From contig JAVMKO010000022.1 in the NCBI GenBank assembly GCA_032164245.1, positions 248,001 through 312,000 on the forward strand: 64,000 nt of DNA, in the 5' to 3' direction. This document shows positions 44,096 through 54,851 of this stretch, piece after piece. The DNA comes from Sternotherus odoratus. Taxonomy: Eukaryota; Chordata; Testudines; Kinosternidae. Made by a program: the position numbers and the translations under genes. The notes beneath the pieces are model-generated. The model ran no database searches. It saw nothing but the letters and a program-made list of their open reading frames with translations, and was not told the DNA's origin. How positions within the stretch are numbered: the stretch's first letter is position 1; each line of letters opens with the position of its first letter.

Positions 44096-44458
44096 CAGTG
44101 GTTCTCAGCCAGTGGCCTGGGGCCTCCTGGGAGGACCATGAGCAGGTTTCAGGGGGTCTCAAAGCAAGGCCAGCATTAGACTCCCGGAGGCCCAGAGCAG
44201 AAATCTGAAGTCCCAGTGCATGGGGGTGATGTCCGGGGCCCTTAGCACCCCACCCAGGGCTGCAGCTAAAGCTTAAGCAATGTAGCTTTGTAGGTGGTCC
44301 TGTGGCATGGGGCACCAGGCAGTTGCCCTTCTTGCTACCCCCTAATGCCAACACTGGCATTTATATGCAGAAAATCAGTTATTGTGGCCCTTGTGGTCCG
44401 TGGAGTTTTTCTTTCTGAGCCCCCTCTCCCCATGCTATAAAAAGGTTGAGAACCCCTG
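44096..44458. mobile_element. hAT-like element, 363 bp
   Basis: The ends CAGTGGTTCTCAGCC and GGTTGAGAACCCCTG are inverted repeats at 13 of 15 positions, typical of short hAT elements. No 8-bp target duplication is recognisable, so the copy is old or one edge is wrong. Confidence 0.65.
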
Positions 44459-45420
44459 TCCCAGAGGTTCTAACCTGCATGGTGAGATATATAGGCTGAC
44501 CCAAGGGGACTGTCTGATTCCATGTTAACGCTGCTCCAGTGCCTTTGTCGTTTACACTGGATACTTGGTGGGTGAAATCTACATATAAACCTCACAACCA
44601 ATTCAGGGTTTGTGCCCTGCTTCTTCCTAGTCTGCCTGAGGCTGGTGCTCATGCTCTCAGGTCACTGAAAACAGTGTTACAGAGACTTATGGGCACAACG
44701 CCGCCAGCAGCAATTTGCAGCAATGCAGAGCAGGCTTTACAGTGACACAATGGGGGGACAAATGGTCTATGGACTCAGTCAAGCCCCAGTCCTCCTCCAG
44801 TGCACATCAGCATCCCGGCAACCTTCAAGGAGGGTCAAGGCTGCCACTCCTTCAGCGATGATGGATCTCCAGCATAGCATCACCCGCAACCCCTGACCCG
44901 CCTCCTCTCCTGAGACACAGGTGAGTGACAGAGGGGGCACACTGGCTCCTGGGGGTGGGTGGGTGGGAAATGGATAACAAAACACACCTTCTGGGGGTCC
45001 CCCCTCAGGAATTGAAGGTGACAGGCATTGTGGTGGCAGTAAAGGGGGAGCACAGGGATTGGGAGCAGCACCGTCAAAGGAAATGCTGCCCCGAGGCCTC
45101 AGCCAGAGGGTTGAGCCCTGACACACTAGAAGGACATGCCCTTAAACCACCCCTGGACTCACAGTAATATGTGTGAAATATGTGTATTCCTATAATATGT
45201 GTGTGCAGGAGCCTAGGACAGGAGACAGCTACTGGTTTCTCCTGTGCTAAGAGAGGACTGGAGGGGATGGATGACAAGGGGAGGCTGAACTAGAAATGGT
45301 GGCAGGAGGAGGAGGTGGAGAAGAAAGGAGACATTTGTAGGATGACCCTTATTCCCATTCCACCATAACAAAAAGTACAGGAGAGGGGAGCTGTACTTCA
45401 GAATCACCCAACATCGACGT
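44459..45420. other. No gene recognised
   Basis: Unique-looking sequence with short unsupported open frames on both strands. No domain, splice pattern or known repeat was identified. Confidence 0.5.
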
Positions 45421-45424
45421 GGAG

Positions 45425-45535
45425 AGAGCACTGGACAGGGAGTATTCCTGGCTCTGCCACCGGCCTGCTGGGTGACTTTGGGTAAGTCATTGCACCTCTC
45501 TGTGCCGCCGATTGCAAACTTGTGAGAGACCCACA
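45425..45535 (+). mobile_element. MIR-type SINE core
   Basis: GGTGACTTTGGGTAAGTCAT followed by TGCACCTCTCTGTGCC is the conserved core of MIR/CORE-SINEs. TATTCCTGGCTCTGCCACC precedes it, as expected. It is ancient and diverged. Confidence 0.7.
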
Positions 45536-46654
45536 ACTGCCTATAGGGCTGCTAAGTCCTCCTGCCAACATCGCTCCATGCAAAAAGCTAGGAAATACAC
45601 TTCCAACAAGCTTTATGAACGCAGGATTTAAGGTTGCCTGGAGCTGTCTGGTGTCCCTCCAGAAGATACAGCAGCAAAACTTGTATCTCTGCATTTTGTG
45701 ATCATTACGATACACACCAGCGTAATCCTAAAACTGACCCACATGAGCAATGACCCTTTCTTTACTCCTACAACACACCTCTCTGCACCTGGTCATTTGA
45801 GATAGTGCCTGTCACTAAAGTACTCGTGAAACAACAACCGTTGCACAGAATCAAGCACTTCATCTTTGCTAAGACAGAATTTGGCTTTATGTGAGTTGCA
45901 CTGTGCAGGAGCTATTGATACCTGTTCTACACTCAGACACTGAGCCTCTCCCCAGAGACAGCCGCACCCTTGGTCAACTGAAATCTCTTTGCCTCTTTTT
46001 ACACTTCTTTCTTCTTAACTCACTGAAGTTCCAGCTAACATTAAACATTCACTTACCCATTCTTAGGCACACAGACTGCTCTGAAATCCCATCTCACTGC
46101 TGACTATCCCCATGGCATACAGTCCCGTTTCCTCCTGACAACATGCACAGCTCAGTGCAGAAATGACACAGACTGGAAGCTCAAGGGAAACCTGCAGCTC
46201 TTTCCTTTCATCACAAACATGGGGGACTCAGACCCAGGTCCTCTCATATCACAATAACCCCTCCACCACGTTGCTCTAATGCCTCTACCTTTCAGTGCAG
46301 CCACACCTAACACTGAGTGTGGCTGGACTGCAGGCAGATAGCACCCACTGGCTGTTGCCAGCTCCAGGGGGCAGAGTTAAGGTTGCATCAGTGTGTATAT
46401 TAGCTCTCTCTTCCCTAGTTTTCAGAGTTTTGCTGAACTTGACATTCTGGAAGGAGCAGACCATTACCAGCTGCGCTCTTCAGCCAGCCCCGGGCCTCAC
46501 TGAGGTCACTGTTTCCTGCCACCACAAACCTTCAAACTGCAACAGGGTGCACCAGTACTGGAGTGGTGCACTAATGTCAATTTTACCTACACTACCAGTT
46601 TACACCAGTGCCTAAAACACCAGTGTGGCAGAGACCTTCAGTACCTGGAACAGC

Positions 46655-46800
46655 AGTACAGTGGCACTAGAACAGGGATCTATTTCTAGCTCTGTCACGG
46701 ACAGCCTGGGTGACCTTGGACATGTCAATGTTTCTCCTCCCAACTTTAGTCTCTTTACCCAGCTGCCCACTCACTGGGGTCTCCTCTCTCTCCACAGCTG
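46655..46800 (+). mobile_element. MIR-type SINE fragment
   Basis: TAGCTCTGTCACGGACAGCC, then GGGTGACCTTGGACATGTCA and CTTTACCCAGCTGCCCACTC, match the order of the MIR core and tail, with more divergence than the copy at 45425. Confidence 0.55.
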
Positions 46801-46869
46801 CTCACCAATAAAATCTGAGTGGGTGTCACCAGAGCTAAGGTTGTTCAGCTCTGGAATAGTCTTATAAGG

Positions 46870-47021
46870 ATGGCTGCAGAGTCTCTTTCCCTAGAAGTTC
46901 ATAAGCACAGGTAGGACAAACCTTGTCAGAGATAATCTACATATACTTGGTCCTGCCTTAGCAGAGAGATCTGGATTTCATGATGTCTTGAGGTCCTGTC
47001 CAGCCCTACATTTCTATGATG
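46870..47021 (+). mobile_element. CR1 3' end fragment
   Basis: GATAATCTACATATACTTGG, TCCTGCCTTAGCAG, TTGAGGTCCTGTCCAGCCC and TTTCTATGATG give the CR1 3' terminal pattern in the plus orientation. Confidence 0.7.
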
Positions 47022-47344
47022 CTTTGCAATATATACGTATAAAAACAAACACTACATAACGTCAGGCAAATTGGGAAAATAACAAAAACAACATCCTATA
47101 GCATAAAATGACAATACAAAGGAAAAGAAAGCAACATAATGCAAACTAACACACCCTAAAGTACACAATGGAAAAGAGCTCAACTGAAACCAACACAAAC
47201 ACAGGCACCAAACACTCTGAGGCAAAACAATGCACCATAAAACTATGCAACACAACATGATGCATCATAGTTCCAAATGGCGACATGCCAAAGAGTGCAG
47301 CATAGAACAGGACACAGCGCAAGAGAATTATTTAAATGCAAACA

Positions 47345-47500
47345 TATGGAAGGGATCTTGACAGGTCATCTATTCAAACCTCCTGTGGTGAGGCAGGACC
47401 AAGTATCCCTAGACATTCCCAGACTGGTGCACCTCTAACCTGGTCTTAAAAACCTCCAATGAAGGAAATTCCACAACCTCCCTTGGAAGGCAAAGCAATG
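47345..47500 (-). mobile_element. CR1 3' UTR fragment, minus strand
   Basis: On the plus strand GACAGGTCATCTATTCAAAC, GGCAGGACCAAGTAT, CTTAAAAACCTCCAATGAAG and CCACAACCTCCCTTGG are the reverse complement of the CR1 3' UTR landmarks seen at 40756-41274. Confidence 0.75.
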
Positions 47501-47589
47501 CAAACATAGAGCAAAACAACAATGTACACACAAAACCTGGGCTTGGGGTTAAGGGGAGAGGCAAGAACTCGAACAATCTGGGTTCAGTT

Positions 47590-47695
47590 CCCACTGGGTT
47601 CTGGGTTCAGTTACATTCTCCATGCAAACTGGAGCAAATTACTTCAGCTCTCTGAGCCTCAGTTTCCCCATCTGTAAAATGGAGAGCAGCCTCCG
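47590..47695 (+). mobile_element. MIR-type SINE 3' part
   Basis: CAAATTACTTCAGCTCTCTG, AGCCTCAGTTTCCCCATCTG and TAAAATGG are a well-conserved MIR 3' segment. Confidence 0.8.
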
Positions 47696-47750
47696 AACAT
47701 GTGCCTATTTAGCCTTTGAGCTGTTTGTGGCAAGGACTCTCTGTCACCGT

Positions 47751-48018
47751 GGGCAAGTCTACACTGTGGTTAGACACCAGTGGCTGGCCTGGGCCTGCTG
47801 ACTTGGGCTCACATGGCTCAGGCTGCAGGACTGTTCATTGTGGAGTAGATGTTCCAGCCCAAGGTCTGTCACCCTCCCACCTCACAGGGTTCTACAGCCT
47901 GGTTCCAGCCCGAGCCCGGACAAAGTGCAATTAAACAACCCCTTCACCTGGGCCATGTGAGCCTGAGTCAGCCAGCATGGGCCAGCTGCGGGTTTTTAAT
48001 GGAAGTGTTGACATACCC
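47751..48018. mobile_element. MITE with GTCTACACTG-type ends
   Basis: The left end GGGCAAGTCTACACTG and the right end GTGTTGACATACCC are imperfect inverted repeats. The interior is Ser/Pro-codon-like GC-rich sequence with no gene. Related segments with GTCTACACTGC occur near 52824 and 53010 and at about 56925-57130. The superfamily is not certain. Confidence 0.55.
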
Positions 48019-48039
48019 TTGGTGTCTGCTCAGCACCAG

Positions 48040-48470
48040 TCACAATGGGGACCCTGATCTTGGTCAGTGTCTGTGCAGAGCCCTGCACAACAAGGGGCCT
48101 GCCAGGGAATTACAGGATCTTTGATTCTGCCTCCCCTCCCGCCCCCCCCCGGCAGCCCTGCAGGAGCTGGAAAAATGTGGGGCCAGGATCTTTGCCAGCG
48201 TTGGTGCAGTGCCCAGTACAGTGGTGGGGTGTGATCTTTGTCAGGGTCAGTGCCGTGCCAGGCCCAACAGGGACACAGATCTCAGTCTGGGTCTCTGAAG
48301 TGCCCAGCACAATGGAGGTAGGAATGTGGGCAGCAGTCATGCGCTGCCTGGCACAAGGGGGGCCGTGATCACAGTCTGGATCTCAATATTACCTGGCACA
48401 ACAGTGGGTCTGAGCTCACTTGGGGTCTGTGCAGCACTTGGCAGAAAGGAGCCCGGATCTCATTCAGACA
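48040..48470. repeat. About 8 copies of a 45-52 bp tandem repeat
   Basis: A degenerate unit with the pattern GATCTYGGTCAGTGTCTGTG, then CAG-GCCC-GCACAAC-GGGG, repeats from the ACCCTGATCTTGG at 48050 to the CGGATCTCATTC near 48460. The open frame 48045-48368 is a by-product of this repeat. Confidence 0.75.
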
Positions 48471-48539
48471 CCTAGAGAGAAAAAATGGGAAGATTTTCAA
48501 GAATTTGATATCAATCTATCGAATGGCTGTGGGGTCTGT

Positions 48540-49680
48540 GAACGTGACTTGCAGGCAGGGGTGGTGATGGGGGGCTGCTGGGTTGGGCAGGGTGGGGGAA
48601 GTAGCTGGGACTGGGAAACCTGGGGCTGTGCTGTCTCCATGGGGGGCTCATTCTGGACCTTCTCAGTCCCTGTTGCCAGCAGAGAACGTCCCCCCCAGCC
48701 CAGAGGTATCCAGGTCTCAGGGCTCCCCCAGCCTCTACCCATTGACCCTCTTCTCAGCTCAGAAATAACCCGAGGAAACGATTCCCACCTGAACAAGGAC
48801 AAATCACTGCAGGGAACAATGGGGGGGGGGGGCACCCCAAACCTGAGATTTGAACTGGTCATTGGTGAAGTGGGGAGAAAATGGGGTAGGATGGGGGGAG
48901 GGGAACAGAGACCTTCTCAGGGGTGGGGGAGAAAAGGGGGGGGGTCACCCTGGATGTTGCTCCTGGCTCTCTAGTGAAAAAGGGGGCAGGACAGGAGGGG
49001 GGTCACCAGGGCGGGGGGCAGCGGTAAATCCGAGGGGATCTCAGCCCCCCACTTCCTCTCCCCACCCCTCGGGGGTCACCTGCTCTTCTCCCCCCATGTC
49101 CGGGCTGATCAGACATTTTCCACCCGCCCCTTTCCCCAGGTCCCCCCGCCCGGTCTCACTTCTCCCCCCGCCCGGCAGCCTCCCGCCCCGCCCCACGTAG
49201 GGACCCCGGGGGGCTGGTCCCTCCCCCCGCCCCCACAGGGCAGAGCCTGGCCGGGCCGGGGGGTCGTTGGTCTCCTGCGGGGACAGCAGCTCCGACCCCC
49301 CCCCCGCGGGCGGGGCCCCCCGGGAGCAGATCCCGGCGCTGCGAGATGCCGGGTCCCCGGACACTGGGGCAGAGTCACCGCCCGGCCCCCAGCCCCGCCC
49401 CCGGGGCTCGCGCCGGTACCTGGAGGCTCCAACGGCCCCGCACGGCCCAGCTCCTCGCTCCCCCGCCCCACGTCACTTCCGGTCCCGGGAGAGTCGGGAA
49501 CTACATCTCCCAGCCTGCCCCGGGGCCTTCTCCAGCCTCACAGGGTTTCAGTGGCTGTCAGGGCGCATCAGAGCCCCGCCCAGTTGACTGATCCGCTGCC
49601 GCTTCCGTGACCTCTGCTGGGGAAGGACCGTTATTAACCCCTCCGTGCCCGGCCGCACCAGTGAGTGAGAGACCGGGGGG
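48540..49680 (+). promoter_or_regulatory. CpG-island promoter and non-coding first exon, copy A
   Basis: The segment is paralogous to 58345-59490. Both share the order GTTGCCAGCAGAGAA, CAGAAATAACCCG/CAGAAATCACTCA, CACCCCAAACCTGAGAT, TGGATGTTGCTC, then a GC- and CpG-rich island. Near its end are CACTTCCGG (49474-49482), an ETS/GABP-type site, and AACTACATCTCCCAGCCTGC (49499-49518), a close match to the ZNF143 (SBS) motif. The first exon ends CCGGCCGCACCA at 49660 before the donor GTGAGTGAG. No coding exon like the one at 62805 was found downstream of this copy before copy B, so it may be an orphan or an alternative upstream promoter. Confidence 0.65.
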
Positions 49681-49874
49681 GGGGGGGAGTGACTCTCGGC
49701 CCCGGGAACCTGGGGTAAGCGGGGGGAAGGGGTGTCGGGTGGGGGGGTCCCCGGTGGTGCGGGGGCGTTGGGGCCAGGCGGGGGTGACCCCTGTGGTGCG
49801 GGGGGAGGGGAGAGTCGGGCGGGGGGGTCCCCTGTGGTGCGGGGGGAGGGGGGTGTCTCTGCGGCTGGGTTGGG

Positions 49875-50110
49875 AGTGTAGCAGCTGCAGCTAGAGGGAA
49901 GAGAGGGAGAGACCAACACCAGGCTCTGCAGGGGGAATCCCTGAGACCTGCTGCTATAGCTGGGGGGGGAGAGAGGGAGAGCTGGGGGGGGGAGAGAGGG
50001 AGAGACCAACTCCAGGCTCTGCAGGGGTGAATCCCTGGGACCTGCTGCTACAGGTGTGGGGGAAGAGCCCAACACCAGGCTCTGCAGGGGGGGGACCCCT
50101 GACATTTTAT
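49875..50110. repeat. Tandem repeat, 2-3 copies of about 100 bp
   Basis: Copies share GAGAGGGAGAGACCAAC, CCAGGCTCTGCAGGGG, and CCTGGGACCTGCTGCTA. It lies in the presumed first intron of copy A. Confidence 0.75.
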
Positions 50111-50409
50111 CTTTTACAGATTCCTCCCCCTCCCCCCACTATTTTTATCCAAGTCAGGAGAATCCGGACAGTGGTAACCCCACCTCCCTTCTGTTCCTCA
50201 GCACGTCCCAGTTTTTCCCCCGTGCAGAGCGAGGTATTGGACTCTCCCTCTCCCCTGCAGCTGTAGTGGTACGTCCTCTCTTCCCCCTTCCTCTTCCCCC
50301 CCCCCGCCCCCTGCATTCTCCGAGCTGCTGGCTGGGCTCTGCCAAGCACGTGGAGCTGGGGAGTCCGGCAGTGTCCGGCTCAGCGCAGAGCCCCACACGC
50401 TGTTCTGAG

Positions 50410-50745
50410 CTGCACTAGGGGGGGGCAGTCGAGGGACAGGAGTGGGGGAATTAGATGGTTTGAGGGGCAGTCAGGGGGCAAGGAGAAGGGAGGCTTAGGT
50501 AGGGGTCCTATGGGGGAAGTTAGGATGGGAGGTCTCAGGAGGGAGCAGTGAGGGGACAAGGAGCAGGAGGCTTAGGTAGGGGGTGATGTCCTGGGGGGCA
50601 GTTAGGGGCTGGGGTCCAAGGAAGGGTCAGTCAAGGGACAAGGAGTGGGGGAGTTGGAGGTTCGGAGAGGGGTGGGAAGTGGGAGGGAGTGTGGGGTGGT
50701 TAGGGCTCCCCCCATCCTTTTTGATTGGCAAACTATGGTACCCCT
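50410..50745. repeat. G-rich degenerate minisatellite
   Basis: Repeated GGGACAAGGAG, GGAGGCTTAGGTAGG and GGGGCAGT(C/T)AG motifs recur about every 90-100 bases. No coding sequence. Confidence 0.6.
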
Positions 50746-51536
50746 AGGGAGGGGGGTTGCAGCAGCCCTGGGACAAGGAAAGTGTTCCCATTCTGCCTGA
50801 CATGTCCTGATTTTTTGGTTAAAATAGTGTGTGGGTTAAAAATAAATCTCTTCTGTCTGGGATTTCTCTCCACCAGACTGGGGGGAGGGTGGGCTGTACT
50901 TGGCTTCTGCTCAGTGCAGGGCCTTCCTGAGGGGTGAGGGGTGGGTGTCCTCCTTTCTCTCTCTCTTCCCCTGCCCCACTCCGTTGTGGTCTCTGAGACA
51001 GAAAGGGAGAGGCACCCTCTCAGGAACTCACTGACGGAAAGGGGAAGGTAGAGATGTGGGGCAAGTCGCCATTTTGAGTGTGTAGCATACTTCTCACTAA
51101 TCCTAAAATAATATTTCTTTATTTTTGAATGTTTTTGTATGCTACACTTTTATGAGTTTAGAAAAAATTAAAAATCATTTCACATTATTTTTCTATGTAT
51201 TGACAAATATTTTGTATGATTTCACAGTACCTGCATTAATTATACAGCTACTTTTATACCTGATTTAGAATTTAATGCAACACTGACACAGTATAGTGTT
51301 TAATGATTTGCATATATTTTACATATATTTGCAAGTATTTTCCCCACTGTTGCTTTGGCCCACAAAGCCCCTTCAAAAATCTAATATGGCCCTCGTCTCA
51401 TAAAGTTTGGAGACCCCTGACTTACACGATAGCACAGCAGTGAGTGTGTTGTGGAAGCTGGTCTGAGGAAACAATTGGAAGTGATCACTCAGTGAGGAAA
51501 AAAACTAGAGTGTCATGAGAAGCCCAGGCTAAGTAA
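50746..51536. other. No gene; hAT-like right terminus at 51404-51419
   Basis: An AT-rich stretch (51060-51400) ends with AGTTTGGAGACCCCTG, which looks like a hAT terminal repeat. A left partner was not identified. Confidence 0.45.
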
Positions 51537-51618
51537 GTAGTTGTGGCCAAGTGGTTAAGGTGATGGGCTAGAAATCCATTGGGGTTTCCCTACACAGATT
51601 CAAATCTTGTCACCTACA
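51537..51618 (+). pseudogene. tRNA-Ser(AGA) relic
   Basis: An 82-nt stretch follows the layout of vertebrate tRNA-Ser: GTAGTTGTGGCCAAGTGG, anticodon loop CTAGAAA (anticodon AGA) closed by TGGG/TCCA, a long variable arm, and ATTCAAATC as the T loop. The acceptor stem has a T-C mismatch. The T stem has an A-C mismatch, and the 3' neighbour base is A, not the G expected for Ser. No T run follows closely. It is probably a decayed gene or pseudogene. Confidence 0.6.
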
Positions 51619-52136
51619 GAGGAGCTTGTGGTTCTTCAGTTTCAGTGCCTGAGCATCTTTTGGGTCAATGGGAGCTAAGTCTTGTCTCATTCTCAGGCTA
51701 TTTCTACATTACAGAGTTCTGCTGCTTTAGTTGAAGTGTTTTAATTCAACACTAAGCTCCTTGTGTCACCAGAGCACATCCAGTCTAGCATGTCTTGAAT
51801 CACCCCTGGGTAGCTATCGCACTATACAACTGGCCACAGGGTGCTTTGGGAAGGGTTTGCAATGGCTCATGGGCCAGTACAGTGTCACATGATGCAGGTT
51901 TCTCTATCCCATTGTTCCATGAGCATCCTACTAGACTGCCAGCTGCTTTTCAACTGAAGTGTGTGTGGTGGGGCAGAGAGTGGGGGAGGAGGGGAGACAG
52001 TGTGTGCCTTGATGAAGAGAGTGTATTGACACAGAGTCTCTAAGTTCACACAGCTGCTGGAAGCAACCAGTCCTGAGGCAAAGGGAGGGGGACAGCCCCG
52101 ATATCAACCCTCACTGGCTCGGCACAGCAGTCTCTG

Positions 52137-52137
<1 letters not shown>
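51619..52137. other. No gene recognised
   Basis: Contains a segment near 51700-51800 reminiscent of the GTCTACACT-type MITE family, but no boundaries. Short frames are unsupported. Confidence 0.45.

Positions 52138-52174
<37 letters not shown>
52138..52174. repeat. (CA)n microsatellite
   Basis: Eighteen uninterrupted CA repeats. Confidence 0.95.
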
Positions 52175-52177
<3 letters not shown>

Positions 52178-53194
52178 CGCCTTCCTGGCTCTCAGGGGTG
52201 CTGGAACAGGGTGGGTTTAGCAGGCCATGGCCCCACCACTTTTTACCACCCATAAGGATGAATGATGGAGAGGGTTCAAGGTGGAGTCTTGGGGGAAGAG
52301 GTGTTCTGGGGTGTGTGGCCTTGGGGGTGGGGCAGGGCCACAGGAAGAAGGGGTGGTGTGGGGTTGGGCCCTCAGGGAGTGGGGGGTGTGTGCAATGAGT
52401 GAGGGGTCTTGAGGAAAGGGGTGTCATAGGGGTTCCACAGTTCAGCTGCCGGTGGCACAAATGGCTCATTGTGGCTGTCAGAAGCTGTGGGAGGCTCTTT
52501 CATTGACACTGAGGTTTGAATCCTACTTTGTGCACCAGGTTTGAAAATGAAAATCCTAAACCACCCTTTGAAATAGCAAGTGCCCCAAGATGTGTTCTTG
52601 TCCCTGCCCCAAAGAGACAGACCCATGGAGAAATGCCAGTGAGTCCAGGGTAATACTCCACTGAATGTTCACCATTTCCACTTGCTAAACTCCCTCCCCA
52701 CCTTGTGGACTCCTAGGGCAAGACAAGAAGCCTGCACTGCAACTTTACAGCCCTGTGAGCCTGTTAGCTGACCTGGACCAGCCATGGGCATTTTATTGCA
52801 GTCTAGACATATGCCAACCTTACGTCTACACTGCCATGAACACACCCCAGTCTCTTATCTCAAAGCCAGGATCAGCTGATGTAGGCTTGTGGTTCAGTGC
52901 TATACACTTCTAGTGTAGAAGCTGGAGCTTAAGCCCAGCCTCTGAGAGCCCACAAGGGGTGAGGTTCTCTGAGCCCAGGCTACAGCCTGAGCCCAAACGT
53001 CTACACTGCAATTTTTAGCCCCACAACCTGATCCCAGCCAGCCAGGCCACAGGGCTTTTACCCCAGTAGAGATGCACTCTTAAGGGTCTGACTCCATTAC
53101 AATGTGAGCCCAGGGTTAGGAGAAGTCACATCACCAGCCCCATGGTTTGTGAACTGAAGGGTTGAGTGTCTGCAATACCCAGGTTCAGAAGTGT
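52175..53194. other. No gene; old MITE-like sequence at about 52820-53015
   Basis: TACGTCTACACTGCC near 52822 and ACGTCTACACTGC near 53008 match the ends of the family seen at 47751-48018. The remainder is unidentified. Confidence 0.4.
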
Positions 53195-53285
53195 TTAAAC
53201 AGTAGGAGCAGCCATACTGGGCTGGACCCCAAGGTCCATTTAGCTCTGTATCTTGTCTGCTGACAGCAGGCAATACCAGGTGCCC
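53195..53285 (+). repeat. Reptile interspersed repeat fragment
   Basis: GGAGCAGCCATACTGGG, AAGGTCCATTTAGCTC and CAATACCAGGTGCCCC are the 5' part of the same repeat as 41550-41715. Confidence 0.6.
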
Positions 53286-53286
53286 C

Positions 53287-53291
53287 AAAAA
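53287..53291 (-). terminator. Pol III terminator of tRNA-Thr
   Basis: Five T on the minus strand, about 10 bases past the tRNA 3' end, as needed to stop RNA polymerase III. Confidence 0.7.
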
Positions 53292-53301
53292 CCAGACAAC
53301 A

Positions 53302-53375
53302 AGGCACCACTGGGAGTTGAACCCAGGATCTCCTGTTTACAAAACAGGTGCTGTAACCAACTAAGCTATGGTGCC
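53302..53375 (-). tRNA. tRNA-Thr(UGU)
   Basis: A 74-nt cloverleaf is read on the minus strand. Acceptor arms GGCACCA and TGGTGCC pair at all 7 positions with discriminator T. The A box is TAGCTTAGTTGG. The anticodon stem CCTGT/ACAGG is perfect, closing loop TTTGTAA with anticodon TGT. The T stem CTGGG/CCCAG is perfect with loop TTCAACT (B box GGTTCAACTCC). The D stem has three of four pairs. There is no intron. A T5 terminator follows at 53287. Conserved pairing, promoter boxes and terminator suggest a working gene; it decodes ACA codons. Confidence 0.85.
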
Positions 53376-53562
53376 TGGTGCTGCTTATAGCATGTCTCTG
53401 CCCACCCCTGATTCCCTGCCAACCCCCACTGAGGCCTGACAAGCTTTGCTTGTGTTTCGATTCTGTAAAGCAGAGGAGCAGGGGAAGTTTCACTCCCAAG
53501 GGTGTGTGTGAGATTCTTTGGACAGCTCTATGCTACAAAATTAGGTCAGTGTAGTCTTCCAC
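53376..53562. other. Spacer, nothing recognised
   Basis: Upstream flank of tRNA-Thr. No feature seen. Confidence 0.4.
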
Positions 53563-53652
53563 TGTTTGCATCCGACAAAGTGGGTATTAGCCCACAAAAG
53601 CTTATGCTTCAATACTTTAGTTAGTCTTTAAGGTGCCACAGGACTCTGTTAC
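53563..53652 (+). mobile_element. Single copy of the SINE-like repeat found as a foldback at 39.8 kb
   Basis: GCATCCGACAAAGTGGGTAT, TAGCCCACAAAAGCTTATGC and TCTTTAAGGTGCCACAGGAC match one arm of the 39799-39979 foldback with scattered substitutions. No flanking duplication was found. Confidence 0.7.
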
Positions 53653-54516
53653 CTGACCTATGTATGGTATTTTACTGGAGCATTGCTACATGTACATGAT
53701 CCATTCCATAGAGCAATGTTCCAGTAAGCAATTGGTAGTGGCATTCATGACAGGTCATCTATTCTTCTCTCTCTAACAATGTGGGCTGCATTTCAAAACA
53801 CTAGTGATTTACATATCATTTACATATCCTTCTAAGCAATCTTTAAAGTTGGGCCATTGGTCAGGTCAGTCCATGAGTTCATGAAATCTTTCTGGCCCTG
53901 TCAATGTGATTCTATATCACACTCAGAATGTCACACCCTTCCCCTCTTTCAGGATTCCTCCTCTCACTGGTCTGTAGAGAAAACAATCCCCTGTGTAGGA
54001 GATTAGAAGCATCTTTCAGTTGCATTGTAAATCTCTTCTTCATACTTTCTGAGCACATGAAGTTTGAGACATCTTCAGGGATGACATGCAAATCCTTTGT
54101 TTACAGTCCCCCTGGTGGTGAATGGTTACTTCAGTTGCTAGTAGTGTGGTCAGTCCTTGTTGACACAGAGGAGTCAGAATTACAACATACTTCAGTAAAA
54201 AACAGTGTAAAATCTCATCGCTCCGTAGACAATGTTGGTGCACTCATTTTGACAGGACAATGATCGTCAGCAGATTATGAGTTTTCAAATGATACCTTAC
54301 AAAGCATACTTTGTACAAACTATAACAACCATAAAACAGTGGTGAATGGGGGATTCAGGGTGTTACTTGGGGTACACTATCACAATTAGAAGATTTGATC
54401 TGATTTCAGCTAATGGACAGGTTTGCTTGGTTTTTAGACATTATACAAGCCCCCAATTCAGTGGAACTGACAAACATAGTAAAGATGGATCTGAAAATAT
54501 ATTTCCATGAAAACAT
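53653..54516. other. No gene recognised
   Basis: AT-rich. Frames such as 53928-54263 have no recognisable domain. One possible old repeat (ACAGGTCATCTATTC near 53751) is too short to assign. Confidence 0.45.
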
Positions 54517-54521
54517 AAAAA
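54517..54521 (-). terminator. Pol III terminator of tRNA-Cys
   Basis: Five T on the minus strand about 10 bases past the tRNA-Cys 3' end. Confidence 0.65.
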
Positions 54522-54531
54522 TAAACTCCTA

Positions 54532-54603
54532 AGGGAACACCTGGAGTTGAACCAGGGACCTCTTGATCTGCAATCAAATGCACGACCACTGAGCTATACT
54601 CCC
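54532..54603 (-). tRNA. tRNA-Cys(GCA)
   Basis: A 72-nt cloverleaf is read on the minus strand. The acceptor GGGAGTA/TGTTCCC pairs with two G-T wobbles, and the discriminator is T as in tRNA-Cys. The A box is TAGCTCAGTGGT. The anticodon stem TTTGA/TCAAG closes loop TTGCAGA with anticodon GCA. The T stem CCTGG/CCAGG is perfect with loop TTCAACT. The D stem has one T-T mismatch (GCTC against GTGC). A T5 terminator follows. It is probably functional, but the D-stem mismatch and wobbles lower confidence. Confidence 0.75.
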
Positions 54604-54783
54604 TCTGGCACTGTGATAATGGAGCCCATGATCTTGAGGATTATGAAGGACATGCCTTACTTCAAAGCACTCCTCTTACCTTCCCAGGTGTGGGTGGTTT
54701 AAAAATGGGGTTTTTATTAAACATCATCTGTGCAGGTAAGCATAAACCATAAACTATGAACCTCCACATTGTAGTGGCCTGTG

Positions 54784-54851
54784 CACTCACTGCATTCCTA
54801 GGGCATCTTGAGAATCCATACAGGGGAGACGCCCTAGGAATGCAGTGAGTG
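54784..54851. other. Hairpin with a perfect 21-bp stem and 26-base loop
   Basis: The left arm CACTCACTGCATTCCTAGGG + C (54784-54804) is the exact reverse complement of 54831-54851. Stem and loop dimensions are in the range of a small-RNA precursor, but no repeat family, promoter or terminator was recognised. Confidence 0.6.

Noticed and set aside
54784..54851. Firm annotation as a microRNA gene
   Set aside because: Only the hairpin is visible; arm conservation and expression cannot be judged here.
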